This document shows positions 36,633-45,100 of a DNA stretch of 64,000 bases, piece by piece. Below the pieces are notes generated by a model that had not been told where the DNA came from, searched no databases, and saw nothing but the letters and a program-made list of their open reading frames with translations. Source of the stretch: Desulfocapsa sp050291935 (GTDB lineage Bacteria > Desulfobacterota > Desulfobulbia > Desulfobulbales > Desulfocapsaceae); contig JBNKKR010000009.1 in assembly GCA_050291935.1 (NCBI GenBank), forward strand, positions 1 through 64,000. The letters are read 5' to 3'. The position numbers and the translations under genes were made by a program. Numbering within the stretch: the first letter of the stretch is position 1; every line of letters begins with the position of its first letter.

Positions 36633-38621
36633 TTACTTGTCCATGGCCTTTTTACCATTGATCAAGTCATCCACAACGGAAGGATCCGCGAGGGTAGAGG
36701 TGTCGCCAAAGTCTTTAAAATCATTGGCTGCAATCTTCCGCAAAACACGCCGCATAATTTTACCACTTCTGGTTTTTGGCAGACCTGGAGCATACTGAAT
36801 GGCATCTGGCGTTGCTATCGGTCCAATCTCCTTTCGCACATGGGTACGAAGCTCGGCCAGCAACTCCGGACTATGTTCTACACCTGTATTGGGGGTAACA
36901 AAGGCGTAGACAGCCTGCCCCTTCACAGGATGAGGCATTCCAACCACAGCGGCCTCTGCTATCTGTGGGTGGGAAACAAGAGCAGATTCAATCTCAGCTG
37001 TACCCAAACGATGCCCGGACACGTTAACAACGTCATCAAGACGTCCCATAATCCAGAAATAACCATCTTCATCTTTACGTGCACCATCCTCAGGATCGTA
37101 GGTGTTTTCATATCGACTGAAATAGGTCTTCTTAAAACGCTCGGGATCGCCAAATACACCACGAAGCATTCCAGGCCATGGCTTGCGGATAACAAGATGA
37201 CCTCCTTCATTAGGGCTCGCCTCATTACCTTCTTCAGTAAAAATTGCAGCATCAATGCCTGGAAGGGGATAACTGGCAGAACCCGGTTTGAGCGGTGTGG
37301 CGTAAGGGAGTGGAGAAATCATTATTCCACCGGTCTCTGTCTGCCACCAGGTATCCACGATGGGAAGCTTCTCTTTTCCGATATTCACGTGATACCACAT
37401 CCATGCTTCCGGGTTAATTGGCTCACCTACTGATCCTAAAATACGCAGACTTGAGAGGTCATAGCGTTTTGTTGGCGCATCACCATCACGCATCAAAGCA
37501 CGAATTACTGTTGGTGCGGTATAGAAAGTATTTACTTGAAATTTTTCTACAATTTTCCAAAAACGATCCGGTCCCGGATAGGAAGGTACCCCTTCAAACA
37601 TCACAGAAGTTGCCCCAAGCCCTAATGGGCCATAGAGGATATAGGAATGTCCGGTGATCCAGCCAATATCGGCTGTACACCAGTACACATCATCGTCTTT
37701 GAGGTCAAAAACCCACTGGCAGGTATGCATGGCGTAGGTAAGATATCCGCCTGTGGTATGAACAACACCTTTTGGTTTCCCAGTAGAACCGGAAGTATAC
37801 AGGATAAAAAGAATATCTTCCGCGTCCATGGACTCAGGTTCACAGGTTGAACTAATATCGGCCGCTGCCACCTCATCATGCCAGAAGGTATCACGGCCTT
37901 CCTGCATGTTTATCTCGTTACCGGCACGTTGAACAACAATACAATCTTTTACCGTATCGCATTCAGAAAGGGCTTCATCGGCATTTGGCTTCAGGGGAAT
38001 GGTCTTACCAGCCCGTAAGACGGCATCAGCAGTAACAAGAACTTTTGCTTCACAATCCTGGATTCGACTCTGCAGTGCCACAGCAGAAAATCCTGCAAAA
38101 ACAACCGAATGCATGGCACCAATTCGCGCACAGGCGAGCAAAGCAATGGCCAGCTCCGGAACCATTGGCAGATAAATGGAAACGCGATCCCCTTTTTTCA
38201 CGCCTTTCTTCTTTAAAACGTTTGCAAACCGACATACTTCAGTATGCAACATTTGATAAGTATACACCCGTACATCTTCTTCGGGCTCTCCTTGCCAGAT
38301 AATGGCAGCCTTATTCCGGCGGCCATTTTCAAGGTGACGATCCAAACAGTTATAAGACATGTTGAGTTTACCGCCCTTAAACCAACTAATCTCAGGCTTC
38401 TCAAAATCATACTCAAGTACCTTGTCCCACTTCTTATCCCAAGTCACAAGCTCCTCAGCGCGGTCGCCCCAAAACCCTTCCGGGTCTTCCATTGAACGCT
38501 TATAGGCTGCTTCATATGCTTCCATACTGCCAACAGCGGCCTTATCTGCACCCTCTGTGGGCGGCTGAAAAATACGTCCCTCGCTTAACAAACTGGTGAT
38601 TTTGTCGTCACTCGAACTCAT
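36633..38621 (-). CDS. acs: Acetyl-CoA synthetase (AMP-forming)
   Basis: 662 residues of the ANL superfamily: P-loop YTSGSTGKPKGVVH, adenylate motif WWQTETGGIM, GRLDDVVNVSGHRLGTAEIE hinge, and the C-terminal acetylatable Lys in PKTRSGKIMRR. It activates acetate to acetyl-CoA via acetyl-AMP. The start ATG 38621 follows GGAG at normal spacing; a TTG at 38645 gives eight extra residues without support. It heads a cluster with a sensory DUF294 protein, an exonuclease and a symporter with its small subunit. Confidence 0.97.
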   Translation of the reverse strand: MSSSDDKITSLLSEGRIFQPPTEGADKAAVGSMEAYEAAYKRSMEDPEGFWGDRAEELVTWDKKWDKVLEYDFEKPEISWFKGGKLNMSYNCLDRHLENGRRNKAAIIWQGEPEEDVRVYTYQMLHTEVCRFANVLKKKGVKKGDRVSIYLPMVPELAIALLACARIGAMHSVVFAGFSAVALQSRIQDCEAKVLVTADAVLRAGKTIPLKPNADEALSECDTVKDCIVVQRAGNEINMQEGRDTFWHDEVAAADISSTCEPESMDAEDILFILYTSGSTGKPKGVVHTTGGYLTYAMHTCQWVFDLKDDDVYWCTADIGWITGHSYILYGPLGLGATSVMFEGVPSYPGPDRFWKIVEKFQVNTFYTAPTVIRALMRDGDAPTKRYDLSSLRILGSVGEPINPEAWMWYHVNIGKEKLPIVDTWWQTETGGIMISPLPYATPLKPGSASYPLPGIDAAIFTEEGNEASPNEGGHLVIRKPWPGMLRGVFGDPERFKKTYFSRYENTYDPEDGARKDEDGYFWIMGRLDDVVNVSGHRLGTAEIESALVSHPQIAEAAVVGMPHPVKGQAVYAFVTPNTGVEHSPELLAELRTHVRKEIGPIATPDAIQYAPGLPKTRSGKIMRRVLRKIAANDFKDFGDTSTLADPSVVDDLINGKKAMDK

Positions 38622-38645
38622 TCTTAACTCTCCATTCGTTATCAA

Positions 38646-38973
38646 TTACAATTGCCGTAAAACAATAATTTACCATTATATTAACATGTTTATAATGGGC
38701 CCAAACCTTATGTCCCACATGCCTTATTCTTGAGAAAACAGTGGGGCACTATACCTTAAAGTACCCCATCTTTCACATATTTTTTACATGTTCGTCAAAT
38801 AAATAAGATTTTATTCCTGTATCATTTTTACTTATACTAAAGGTTTCGGATAAATATGATTGCATTGCTGCATCATTTATTCTTATATTAGCAATTAATA
38901 TTTTTCTTTTCTTTTTTTGAAAAGCCTATATTGCTGGGACGACTTTTTTTATTGTTAAAGAATTTGAGATATA
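38646..38973. other. Intergenic region upstream of acs
   Basis: 328 bp, AT-rich, with the divergent promoters of acs and the small membrane-protein gene. A hairpin TGGGGcACT...AGTaCCCCA (38742-38768, one mismatch) is present. I found no gene or obvious operator. Confidence 0.4.
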
Positions 38974-39444
38974 ATGCACAACCCTTTAGAAAAAGAAATA
39001 AAGCGGCGCCTCAAACAAAATCAAAGCAAAAAGGACATCCTTGCTCAACTTGCCACTGCGCAAAACAGAGGAGTCGTTGTCCATATGCTTAACAACCTTC
39101 CCCGGCACACAAAAAACCGCCAAATGCTTCCCCTTCGCCTGGTTGTGTTCTCCTTGTTACTCCTTCTCACCATCAAGCAGTTTCTTTTTGTCTATTTACA
39201 TGAGTCGTCCAGTGTCGATCTCATGTTAGGGCTGATTGGCCCCTTTATACATGTTTACGTTATGCGGGAACTTTTGCGTAACCATCGGCTTGGTTATCAA
39301 ATCCTTCCCATTCTTTCCCTCCTCGCACTTTTCCGTCCAGAAGTACGAATATTCCCTGATATTTATATGTATCTTGGAATGGCATTTCTCTCTGGCCTGC
39401 TGTTTTTTGTTCTTTTTCCAAAAAAGGAGCAGATAGGGTGCTGA
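38974..39444 (+). CDS. Hypothetical membrane protein
   Basis: 156 residues I do not recognise. A basic N-terminal cytoplasmic part (about 1-50, many Lys, Arg and Gln) with EKEIKRRLKQNQSKKDILAQL is followed by three or four hydrophobic stretches (about 53-72, 83-97, 108-120, 130-150) and a short Lys-rich tail. A weak GAG lies before ATG 38974. Coding bias looks real because the long hydrophobic runs are interrupted only at loops. It stands ahead of the ArsR-family gene but 117 bp away. Confidence 0.6.
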   Translation: MHNPLEKEIKRRLKQNQSKKDILAQLATAQNRGVVVHMLNNLPRHTKNRQMLPLRLVVFSLLLLLTIKQFLFVYLHESSSVDLMLGLIGPFIHVYVMRELLRNHRLGYQILPILSLLALFRPEVRIFPDIYMYLGMAFLSGLLFFVLFPKKEQIGC

Positions 39445-39482
39445 TGGCAGTGAAGAACACTCAACCGGCCCAAGTAATCTTG

Positions 39483-39514
39483 AGGATAGGTATCTCTACC
39501 CGACGACATATCCT
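39483..39514. promoter_or_regulatory. Inverted repeat upstream of the YgaV-like gene
   Basis: AGGATA (39483-39488) with TATCCT (39509-39514), and an inner GGTA/TACC stem, located 48 bp before the ATG. A possible operator for autoregulation; inference only. Confidence 0.35.
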
Positions 39515-39561
39515 AAAAGCTACTAGCGCCATAACTTTCAATTTCTGCCAGGGGAGCCACC

Positions 39562-39852
39562 ATGGAAAATGAGCAGATCGATGCCATGTCTAAACTTTTA
39601 AAATCGATGTCCCATCCTATTCGTCTAAAAATTCTCTGTCTTTTACAGGATAAGGAACTATCAGTAGGGGATATCAGGGAAGAAGTAAAAACAACAAATG
39701 CTAATGTTTCCCAGCATTTAAACATACTTCGCAGTCAGGGCATCATTGATTATCGAAAAGATGCGAATTTTATTTACAACCGCATCCACGATCCTCGTAT
39801 CATTGAGCTTATGGCAACCATGCAGAATCTGTTTTGTCCCAGTTCAAAATAA
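39562..39852 (+). CDS. ArsR-family regulator of the YgaV/BigR/SqrR type
   Basis: 96-residue winged helix. It lacks the metal site of ArsR/SmtB (the CxC position reads ELSVGD) but has Cys26 in RLKILCLL and Cys92 in NLFCP, in the same places as the two cysteines of E. coli YgaV, BigR and SqrR, which form a disulfide or tetrasulfide link on exposure to persulfide or H2S. The following gene is a DUF2892 membrane protein, which matches the ygaV-ygaP and bigR arrangement. Role inferred: repressor sensing reactive sulfur. ATG 39562 follows GGGAG. Confidence 0.85.
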   Translation: MENEQIDAMSKLLKSMSHPIRLKILCLLQDKELSVGDIREEVKTTNANVSQHLNILRSQGIIDYRKDANFIYNRIHDPRIIELMATMQNLFCPSSK

Positions 39853-39874
39853 ATTCTTTCTCGTTTTTGGACGG

Positions 39875-39884
39875 TTGTATACAA
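39875..39884. promoter_or_regulatory. Palindrome TTGTATACAA
   Basis: A 10-bp perfect palindrome, 22 bp after the regulator stop codon and ahead of the DUF2892 gene. Possible promoter or operator element of that gene; inference. Confidence 0.3.
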
Positions 39885-39898
39885 TCCATTCTTCTCTA

Positions 39899-40026
39899 TA
39901 GGTTGGATAGTGGCTTAACTCTATTTCCAACCTAAGCAAAGAAAATGGGCCCCTCAAGTCCGCAAAACTAGGGTGGCACGCCAGGAAACACCCACTCGAC
40001 TGCATAAGGGTACGGACAGATGGGGC
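39899..40026 (+). ncRNA. Candidate structured leader or small RNA
   Basis: Two adjacent structured units. First, a hairpin TAGGTTGGA / TCCAACCTA (39899-39933) with an inner ATAG/CTAT stem. Second, nested pairs: GCCCC (39949-39953) with GGGGC (40022-40026); GTCCG (39958-39962) with CGGAC (40013-40017), separated by a symmetric 4 x 4 internal loop; and a distal hairpin GGGTG (39971-39975) with CACCC (39989-39993). It covers the 249-bp gap between the YgaV-like gene and the DUF2892 gene. It resembles no riboswitch family I recognise and could not be tested by covariation here. Confidence 0.45.
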
Positions 40027-40034
40027 AATTTGTA

Positions 40035-40048
40035 TTAGAATATTCTAA
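40035..40048. promoter_or_regulatory. Perfect 14-bp AT-rich palindrome upstream of the DUF2892 gene
   Basis: TTAGAATATTCTAA, a perfect palindrome of the AT-rich type bound by YgaV/BigR-like ArsR regulators. It lies 53 bp upstream of the ATG, directly after the structured element. Confidence 0.45.
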
Positions 40049-40101
40049 AATAGCTTGGTAAGAAATAAATAATTAATTTTTTTCAAAAGGATACAACTGA
40101 T

Positions 40102-40317
40102 ATGATCATTACAGACTGGGTGCACACCATAGCCGGTTTCTTTATTCTTTTTTCCATGGCTTTGGGAGTGGATTGTGGCAACAACCCGCTTTTTGTCCAT
40201 AAATACTGGCTCTTTTTCACTGCTTTTGTGGGGCTAAACCTTTTCCAGTATGGGATAACCAAATTCTGTCCTTTGGCAATCATTCTAAAAGTTCTTGGCG
40301 TACCCGAAAACAGGTAA
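40102..40317 (+). CDS. DUF2892 family membrane protein
   Basis: 71 residues with two hydrophobic segments and the DUF2892 signature (KYWLFFTAFVGLNLFQYGIT followed by FCPLAIILKVLGV). In E. coli the same domain is fused to a rhodanese in YgaP, which handles persulfide; here it stands alone. The pairing with a YgaV-like regulator supports regulation by reactive sulfur species. It has a weak ribosome binding site and a strong terminator right after the gene. Confidence 0.85.
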   Translation: MIITDWVHTIAGFFILFSMALGVDCGNNPLFVHKYWLFFTAFVGLNLFQYGITKFCPLAIILKVLGVPENR

Positions 40318-40335
40318 TAACAGCAATTATTCCTC

Positions 40336-40361
40336 CGGTGACAGAACACTTTTCTGTCACC
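40336..40361 (+). terminator. Terminator after the DUF2892 gene
   Basis: CGGTGACAG/CTGTCACCG stem (40336-40344 with 40353-40361) followed by a run of Ts; ends the YgaV-like/DUF2892 transcript. Confidence 0.9.
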
Positions 40362-40459
40362 GTTTTTCTCACAAAAAAAATTGTTTCTGGGAAGATTCCA
40401 TATGAGAATCTGATCGTACCATCCTCTCTTACGTATTTACACACAATCCCTGTTACGAC

Positions 40460-41131
40460 CTATTTCAGCAAAACTTGTGCTGCAACTCCGGAATAACGCC
40501 AATGCCACGCCTCCCATGGTGTTGCTCTTTTTTTTGGATATTGGGGCAGGGTTTCAAAAAAACCAAAACGTTTTGCATGCTCCTGAAGCCAGCCATAGGC
40601 AGGAGTTCCAGCAAATCGCCAGTTACTGGGGGAAAAATCGACAACAGTCCCAAGGGCATGCTCCGAGTATCCGGGTGGTGCCACAAATCTTACTATATCA
40701 TTAAATGTACGGCCTTCCTGCATCATCCGGATAAATATTTTTTTTTGGTACCAACTACTACGATAGGATGAATCAACTTGCAAAGTAATACCATCTTCTT
40801 CGGCTTGCTGGGCCATCTCTACCAATGCCTTGCATGCATCTTCTAAGAGATACAACGTACTGCTATTTACACACAACCTGGGTGAAATTTGGACAAGCTG
40901 TGGTGGGCGTAAACCTTTTGCCTTTATTTTATTTCCCTTCCATGGCGGTGGGACCGGGTACTCCACACCATTTATTTCAACACTTTCTATGGCGACATCT
41001 TCCGTAGCAGGCAAACAAGGTGGAGAAAAAGTGATGATAGTGGATACAAGGACAAGAGAAAAGAGCCTTCTACCAAGCAGTTTTTTTAACATAGAAACTA
41101 TCACAGAAAAAACTCTTGTCATCTTGTTCAT
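40460..41131 (-). CDS. D-alanyl-D-alanine carboxypeptidase, M15B (VanY-type)
   Basis: 223 residues. A basic start and hydrophobic segment (about 22-40, SLVLVSTIITFSPPCLPA) form a signal or anchor. The zinc peptidase core has SEHALGTVVDFSP (His and Asp ligands) and the C-terminal EAWHWRYSG. It trims the terminal D-Ala of peptidoglycan stem peptides. It overlaps the upstream LysE gene by one base (TGATG), so they are co-translated, although no functional link is obvious. Confidence 0.9.
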   Translation of the reverse strand: MNKMTRVFSVIVSMLKKLLGRRLFSLVLVSTIITFSPPCLPATEDVAIESVEINGVEYPVPPPWKGNKIKAKGLRPPQLVQISPRLCVNSSTLYLLEDACKALVEMAQQAEEDGITLQVDSSYRSSWYQKKIFIRMMQEGRTFNDIVRFVAPPGYSEHALGTVVDFSPSNWRFAGTPAYGWLQEHAKRFGFFETLPQYPKKRATPWEAWHWRYSGVAAQVLLK

Positions 41132-41751
41132 CAGCCATGCAGCCCTAAATAGGCGCCTGCTCCGACCATTATAGCACCAGATGTCCGATTCAGTTTTCTT
41201 ACTGCTGTTGCAGAGGTGAAAAAACGCCTTGCCGAAGATGCACAGGCGGCAATAAACATCAAGCCCGTCATCAACCCCATCAAAGTAATCACAGAAACAA
41301 GAACGATATCACCGTTTGTCAACCTGTTGAGATCAATGATATTGGGTAAGAATGCGATATAAAAAAAGATCACTTTTGGATTTGAAGCAGAGATCAAAAA
41401 ACCCTGCAACAAGCCTTTTACCGGTGTTAAATGCGTTGCAGAAACTCGATCTTGCAAGGAAATTTCAGAAGAACTAACCCACATCCGCCATCCCAGGTAA
41501 AAAAGGTACAACGCACCGACACAACGAACAAGCATAAACAAACCAGCCCATTGCTCAGCAATCATAGCAAGCCCGAAACAGGCAAGAAGCAGGTATACCA
41601 CATCACTTATCGCCATACCAAAAGCCAGGCTAAAACAGGGCGTCAGCCCAGAAGCCAAAGATCTGGCTAACAGGGCAAAGACACCGGGGCCTGGGGTAAT
41701 TGCAAAGATAAAAATGACGACGAAAAATGAGATAGCGCTTTCAAGAGACAT
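41131..41751 (-). CDS. LysE/RhtB family amino acid exporter
   Basis: 206 residues, six membrane segments; N-terminus AITPGPGVFALLARSLASG and the later GFLISASNPKVIFFYIAFLP are LysE/RhtB signatures. It exports amino acids or homoserine-lactone-like compounds; the substrate is unknown. ATG 41751 is preceded by AAGGA. Translated with the VanY-like gene. Confidence 0.92.
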   Translation of the reverse strand: MSLESAISFFVVIFIFAITPGPGVFALLARSLASGLTPCFSLAFGMAISDVVYLLLACFGLAMIAEQWAGLFMLVRCVGALYLFYLGWRMWVSSSEISLQDRVSATHLTPVKGLLQGFLISASNPKVIFFYIAFLPNIIDLNRLTNGDIVLVSVITLMGLMTGLMFIAACASSARRFFTSATAVRKLNRTSGAIMVGAGAYLGLHG

Positions 41752-41853
41752 GGGACATTCCTTAGTAAAAAATAGATAACACCAAGCTCTTACCTAAAAA
41801 CAGTCACCAGGGCAAGCCCTATTTCTCCATCATCTCCTGCAATACGAAACCGT

Positions 41854-42069
41854 TCACGACATATCTGCACCACAGGAGAGCTGCCAACAACATTTCGTTT
41901 GCGTGCATTTTTCCGTCCGCTTAAAACAACTGGTATGCCCCTCCTGCTCCTGAATTGCCCATACCATATCAGCAAGCTTTAAGCCCTTGACGTCTAAGCC
42001 AAGCTTCGCCGCTTTTTTTCTAGCATACGCTGCAAGAGAAGGTCCTTTTAACAATTTTTTTCCGCCCAT
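41854..42069 (-). CDS. Small SAP-like, cysteine-rich protein
   Basis: 71 residues. The basic N-terminal helix (KKAAKLGLDVKGLKLADMVWAIQEQEG) resembles SAP or Rho-N-type helix-extension-helix motifs found in small proteins of this phylum. It is followed by a cysteine cluster, C-x7-C-x4-CCW-x3-C, that could bind a metal. The start ATG 42069 has a strong GGAGG nine bases upstream, which argues for a real gene. It lies 79 bp before the dikinase-like gene's end, in the same direction and downstream of it, so it may belong to that transcript. Confidence 0.65.
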   Translation of the reverse strand: MGGKKLLKGPSLAAYARKKAAKLGLDVKGLKLADMVWAIQEQEGHTSCFKRTEKCTQTKCCWQLSCGADMS

Positions 42070-42148
42070 ACCGTGTTACCTCCTTTAAAGATTGAACATC
42101 AACGACAGCCGACAAATCAACACAAAACAAGAAAAGTATCCATAGGGG

Positions 42149-45100
42149 TTAAATGGGTAAAATATGTATCTCTTCATGGGTGACATGCATACCAATCATG
42201 ACCTCCCCTTTCCTCCCATCAATGGAAACGGGATCTCCAAAACGAATTATCGTTTCACCTATTTCACAATATTGCCGGGTTTCATATACCTTGAGCTGCT
42301 TGCAACCGACCACACATGTCTTCTCAAGCCGTACTGCAACAACTGAAGCATGAGATGTCTGACCTCCTCTGGAAGTGAGTAATCCTTCTGCCATATTGAT
42401 TACTTTGATATCTTCCGGTACAGTATCAGCTCGAATCAGAATAAGGGGCACATCGGGATCTTTTTCTCGTAGTACTCTGATATTTTCTTCGGTAAAGACG
42501 GCCCGTCCAGAGAGAGCGGATCCCGAAACGCCAATCCCCTTTCCGATATAGGATTTCTTAAGTTTTGGCCCCATGCCAAAGACTTGTAAACGTTCTTGCT
42601 TCTTGATTGTTATCATATCCCTTGTCTGCAGGATATACAACTGCTGGGGATCCGGACCTTCAAAGGTAAATTCAATTTCCTGGGGATTCCACCGTTTTTC
42701 GTACACCAACTCACGGGAAATAGTCAAAAGCTCCTGATAAATTTTTGGGTATCGTACTTCTAAAGTCCTCTCCACCTGTCGCCCATCAAGCCCTGCCTGT
42801 TCCACTGAAATGGGATAACTGGTAACAAGACCAGAAACGATATCTTCCCCTTGATCGCCATAGGCATAATCCCCCCAGAGTGCCACGCGCTGCACTTTCC
42901 GGTAGGGATGGGCCGTGAAAAAAACACCGGAACCAGACGATTGACTTTTATTTCCATACACCATCGTCTGCACAATAACAGCAGTTCCCCAAGAATCAGA
43001 AACATCCATAATCTTCCGATAATCCGACGCCTTAATTGTCTCCCAGGAATCAAACACCATCGCAATGGCCGTGGCCAATTGTAGCCATGGATCCTCCGGT
43101 ATTGCAATTCCGCGCTGACGAATGAGTTTTTGATACTCAAGGGCTAACTCCTTCATCTGCACCGGAGAAAAATGCCCTTTCATACTCACATTATGTTTTT
43201 TCTTAGCAACATCCATTAATGCCTGGAACTCATCCCTGGCAACGCCAGTGGTCATGGCCCAGGATTGGAGAAAACGACGATAATTGTCCCAGGCCAGATA
43301 CGAGTCGCCATGTTCCATTGCCCCTTCTTCAATAAGCTCTTTATTCGTCCCCACATTGTGCACGGTGGCCATCATTCCAGGCATGGAAATGGCAGCACCA
43401 CTCCTCACAGAAAGCAGTAGCGGATTATCGGTGGCACCAAAAACCCGGCCGGTTTCCTGTTCAAGCTCGCTAAGGGATTGACGTACACGTTGCATAAATT
43501 CATCACGAGCCTTATCAAAGCCATACACAATTTCACGGCATCGAAAAATTTCAGTGGTAATAATAAAGGCAGGAGGAACATGTTTTTGTTCATCACAAAG
43601 CGTTACCAGATTAAAGCCCTTATTTCCCAAATGAATAAGATCATGGGTATACGGATTTGGTTGGGTAAGTGTGGAAATCGCCCGTTCCGGATTATAGCTC
43701 ATCAACAGATCCAGGCGCTGCTCATCAAGATGCTCCCGTTGACTTTCAAGGGTTCCAATAATCCTGGTAATAAAATTATCCAGATGCTGTAAGCCAAACG
43801 TTGTGGCAATTAAATCACGCAAAAATGCCTCGGAGAGGCTATGTACAGAATTTGCCGGTTCGTCATCATTCCATAACGATCTATAGTTCGTCAGCAGGTT
43901 AGCAGATCCTATTTGAGGCAGGATGATGGAGAGATTATTTTCATGGATATTCGTATAATACGAGTAGATTACATCCTTCACTCCTTCGGAAAGTCCACGA
44001 AAGATATCAAGATACTGGGTATAAGAAAACCTTCGTATTTTAAGTGAGCTATCGAGTAGTGAGATATAGGTATCCAACCGTCTGGAGCTGATACCATCCA
44101 CGCTAAGCGCGCGAAGAAAAATTTTAAGACAATTGACAATCCGAAAAAAAGTGGCCTGGGTAATAATGGATAGATTGATAGTCTCTGGCAACCTTTCCAA
44201 ATAAATGTTAGCAAGATTTTCAAGACGAAAGGTAAGGCTTAAACTGTCAAACTTTCTTTCCTGATACTTGCCATATACCGAAGGAATATCCACAGCAATA
44301 TGGCGTTTATAGTAGATATCCTCTTTCGCCTCAAACTGCTGCGTGGAGAGGATGGTTTGCTTTAGCCCCTCAAGGGTTTGCAACAAAGCCTCAATGCAGG
44401 CTGTGGTATCACACTTTTCAAGGGTATGCAGAAGTCCCTCCATCTCCGGAAAACCTTCCTGAGCCGCCTGTTCCAACTCAGAACGTAGTGACTGAAAATC
44501 AAGATTATACTTTTGATTCAACAGTTGAAACATGTGAACCAAAAGGTCAAAACGTCGCAGTTCCACCGGCTGAATATCGCTTTGCGCGGCCAGATATTTT
44601 TGCCGCTCTTCAGTTTTCCAGCCGAGCAGATCTCTCACCGTTTCAAATTCAAGATTTTCCTGAATTCGTTTTGACAACAAATGCTGATCATCAACAAATT
44701 TTCCGGATTCAGCAATTTCAGAATAGACTTCGTCGGGTAAAAACGGAAAGAGAACATCTTTTTCTTTGGTAAGCCAAAAAGTAAAAATGGCTTGAATAAA
44801 ATCCACGATAAGATTGGAACTCTCCACATGACTCTGCTTCCGTAAAAAATGGATTAACAGGTCTCGTCGTTTATGGATCTCATCAAGCTCAGTTGACACC
44901 TCGCGAAGATCACCTTCCGCTCCGATTTCATTAAAGAAAACCGGCATCAGTTTACTGAACTGTTTCGTGAGGTTGTAGACAGGCTCAATGGGATGGTTGA
45001 GCAGGCTGGTAATATCTCGTTGAAAGAGGTCGGTATCCTTTACACAGGTTCCTGAAAGTTTAATATTGATGATCAATGCGGAAAACAGTGTCCCACACCA

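Noticed and set aside
36840..37433. 197-codon open frame opposite acs
   Set aside because: It lies antisense to a well-conserved enzyme gene, has no ribosome binding site and no family resemblance; it is a by-product of codon bias.
39970..40000. Resemblance to a T-box (AGGGTGGCAC)
   Set aside because: The first ten bases fit the T-box consensus, but the following CGCG part, the antiterminator helix, a stem I with specifier and a downstream aminoacyl-tRNA synthetase or amino acid gene are absent.
41790..41975. 61-codon minus-strand frame overlapping the SAP-like gene
   Set aside because: The neighbouring frame at 41854-42069 has a strong ribosome binding site and recognisable features; this one has neither.
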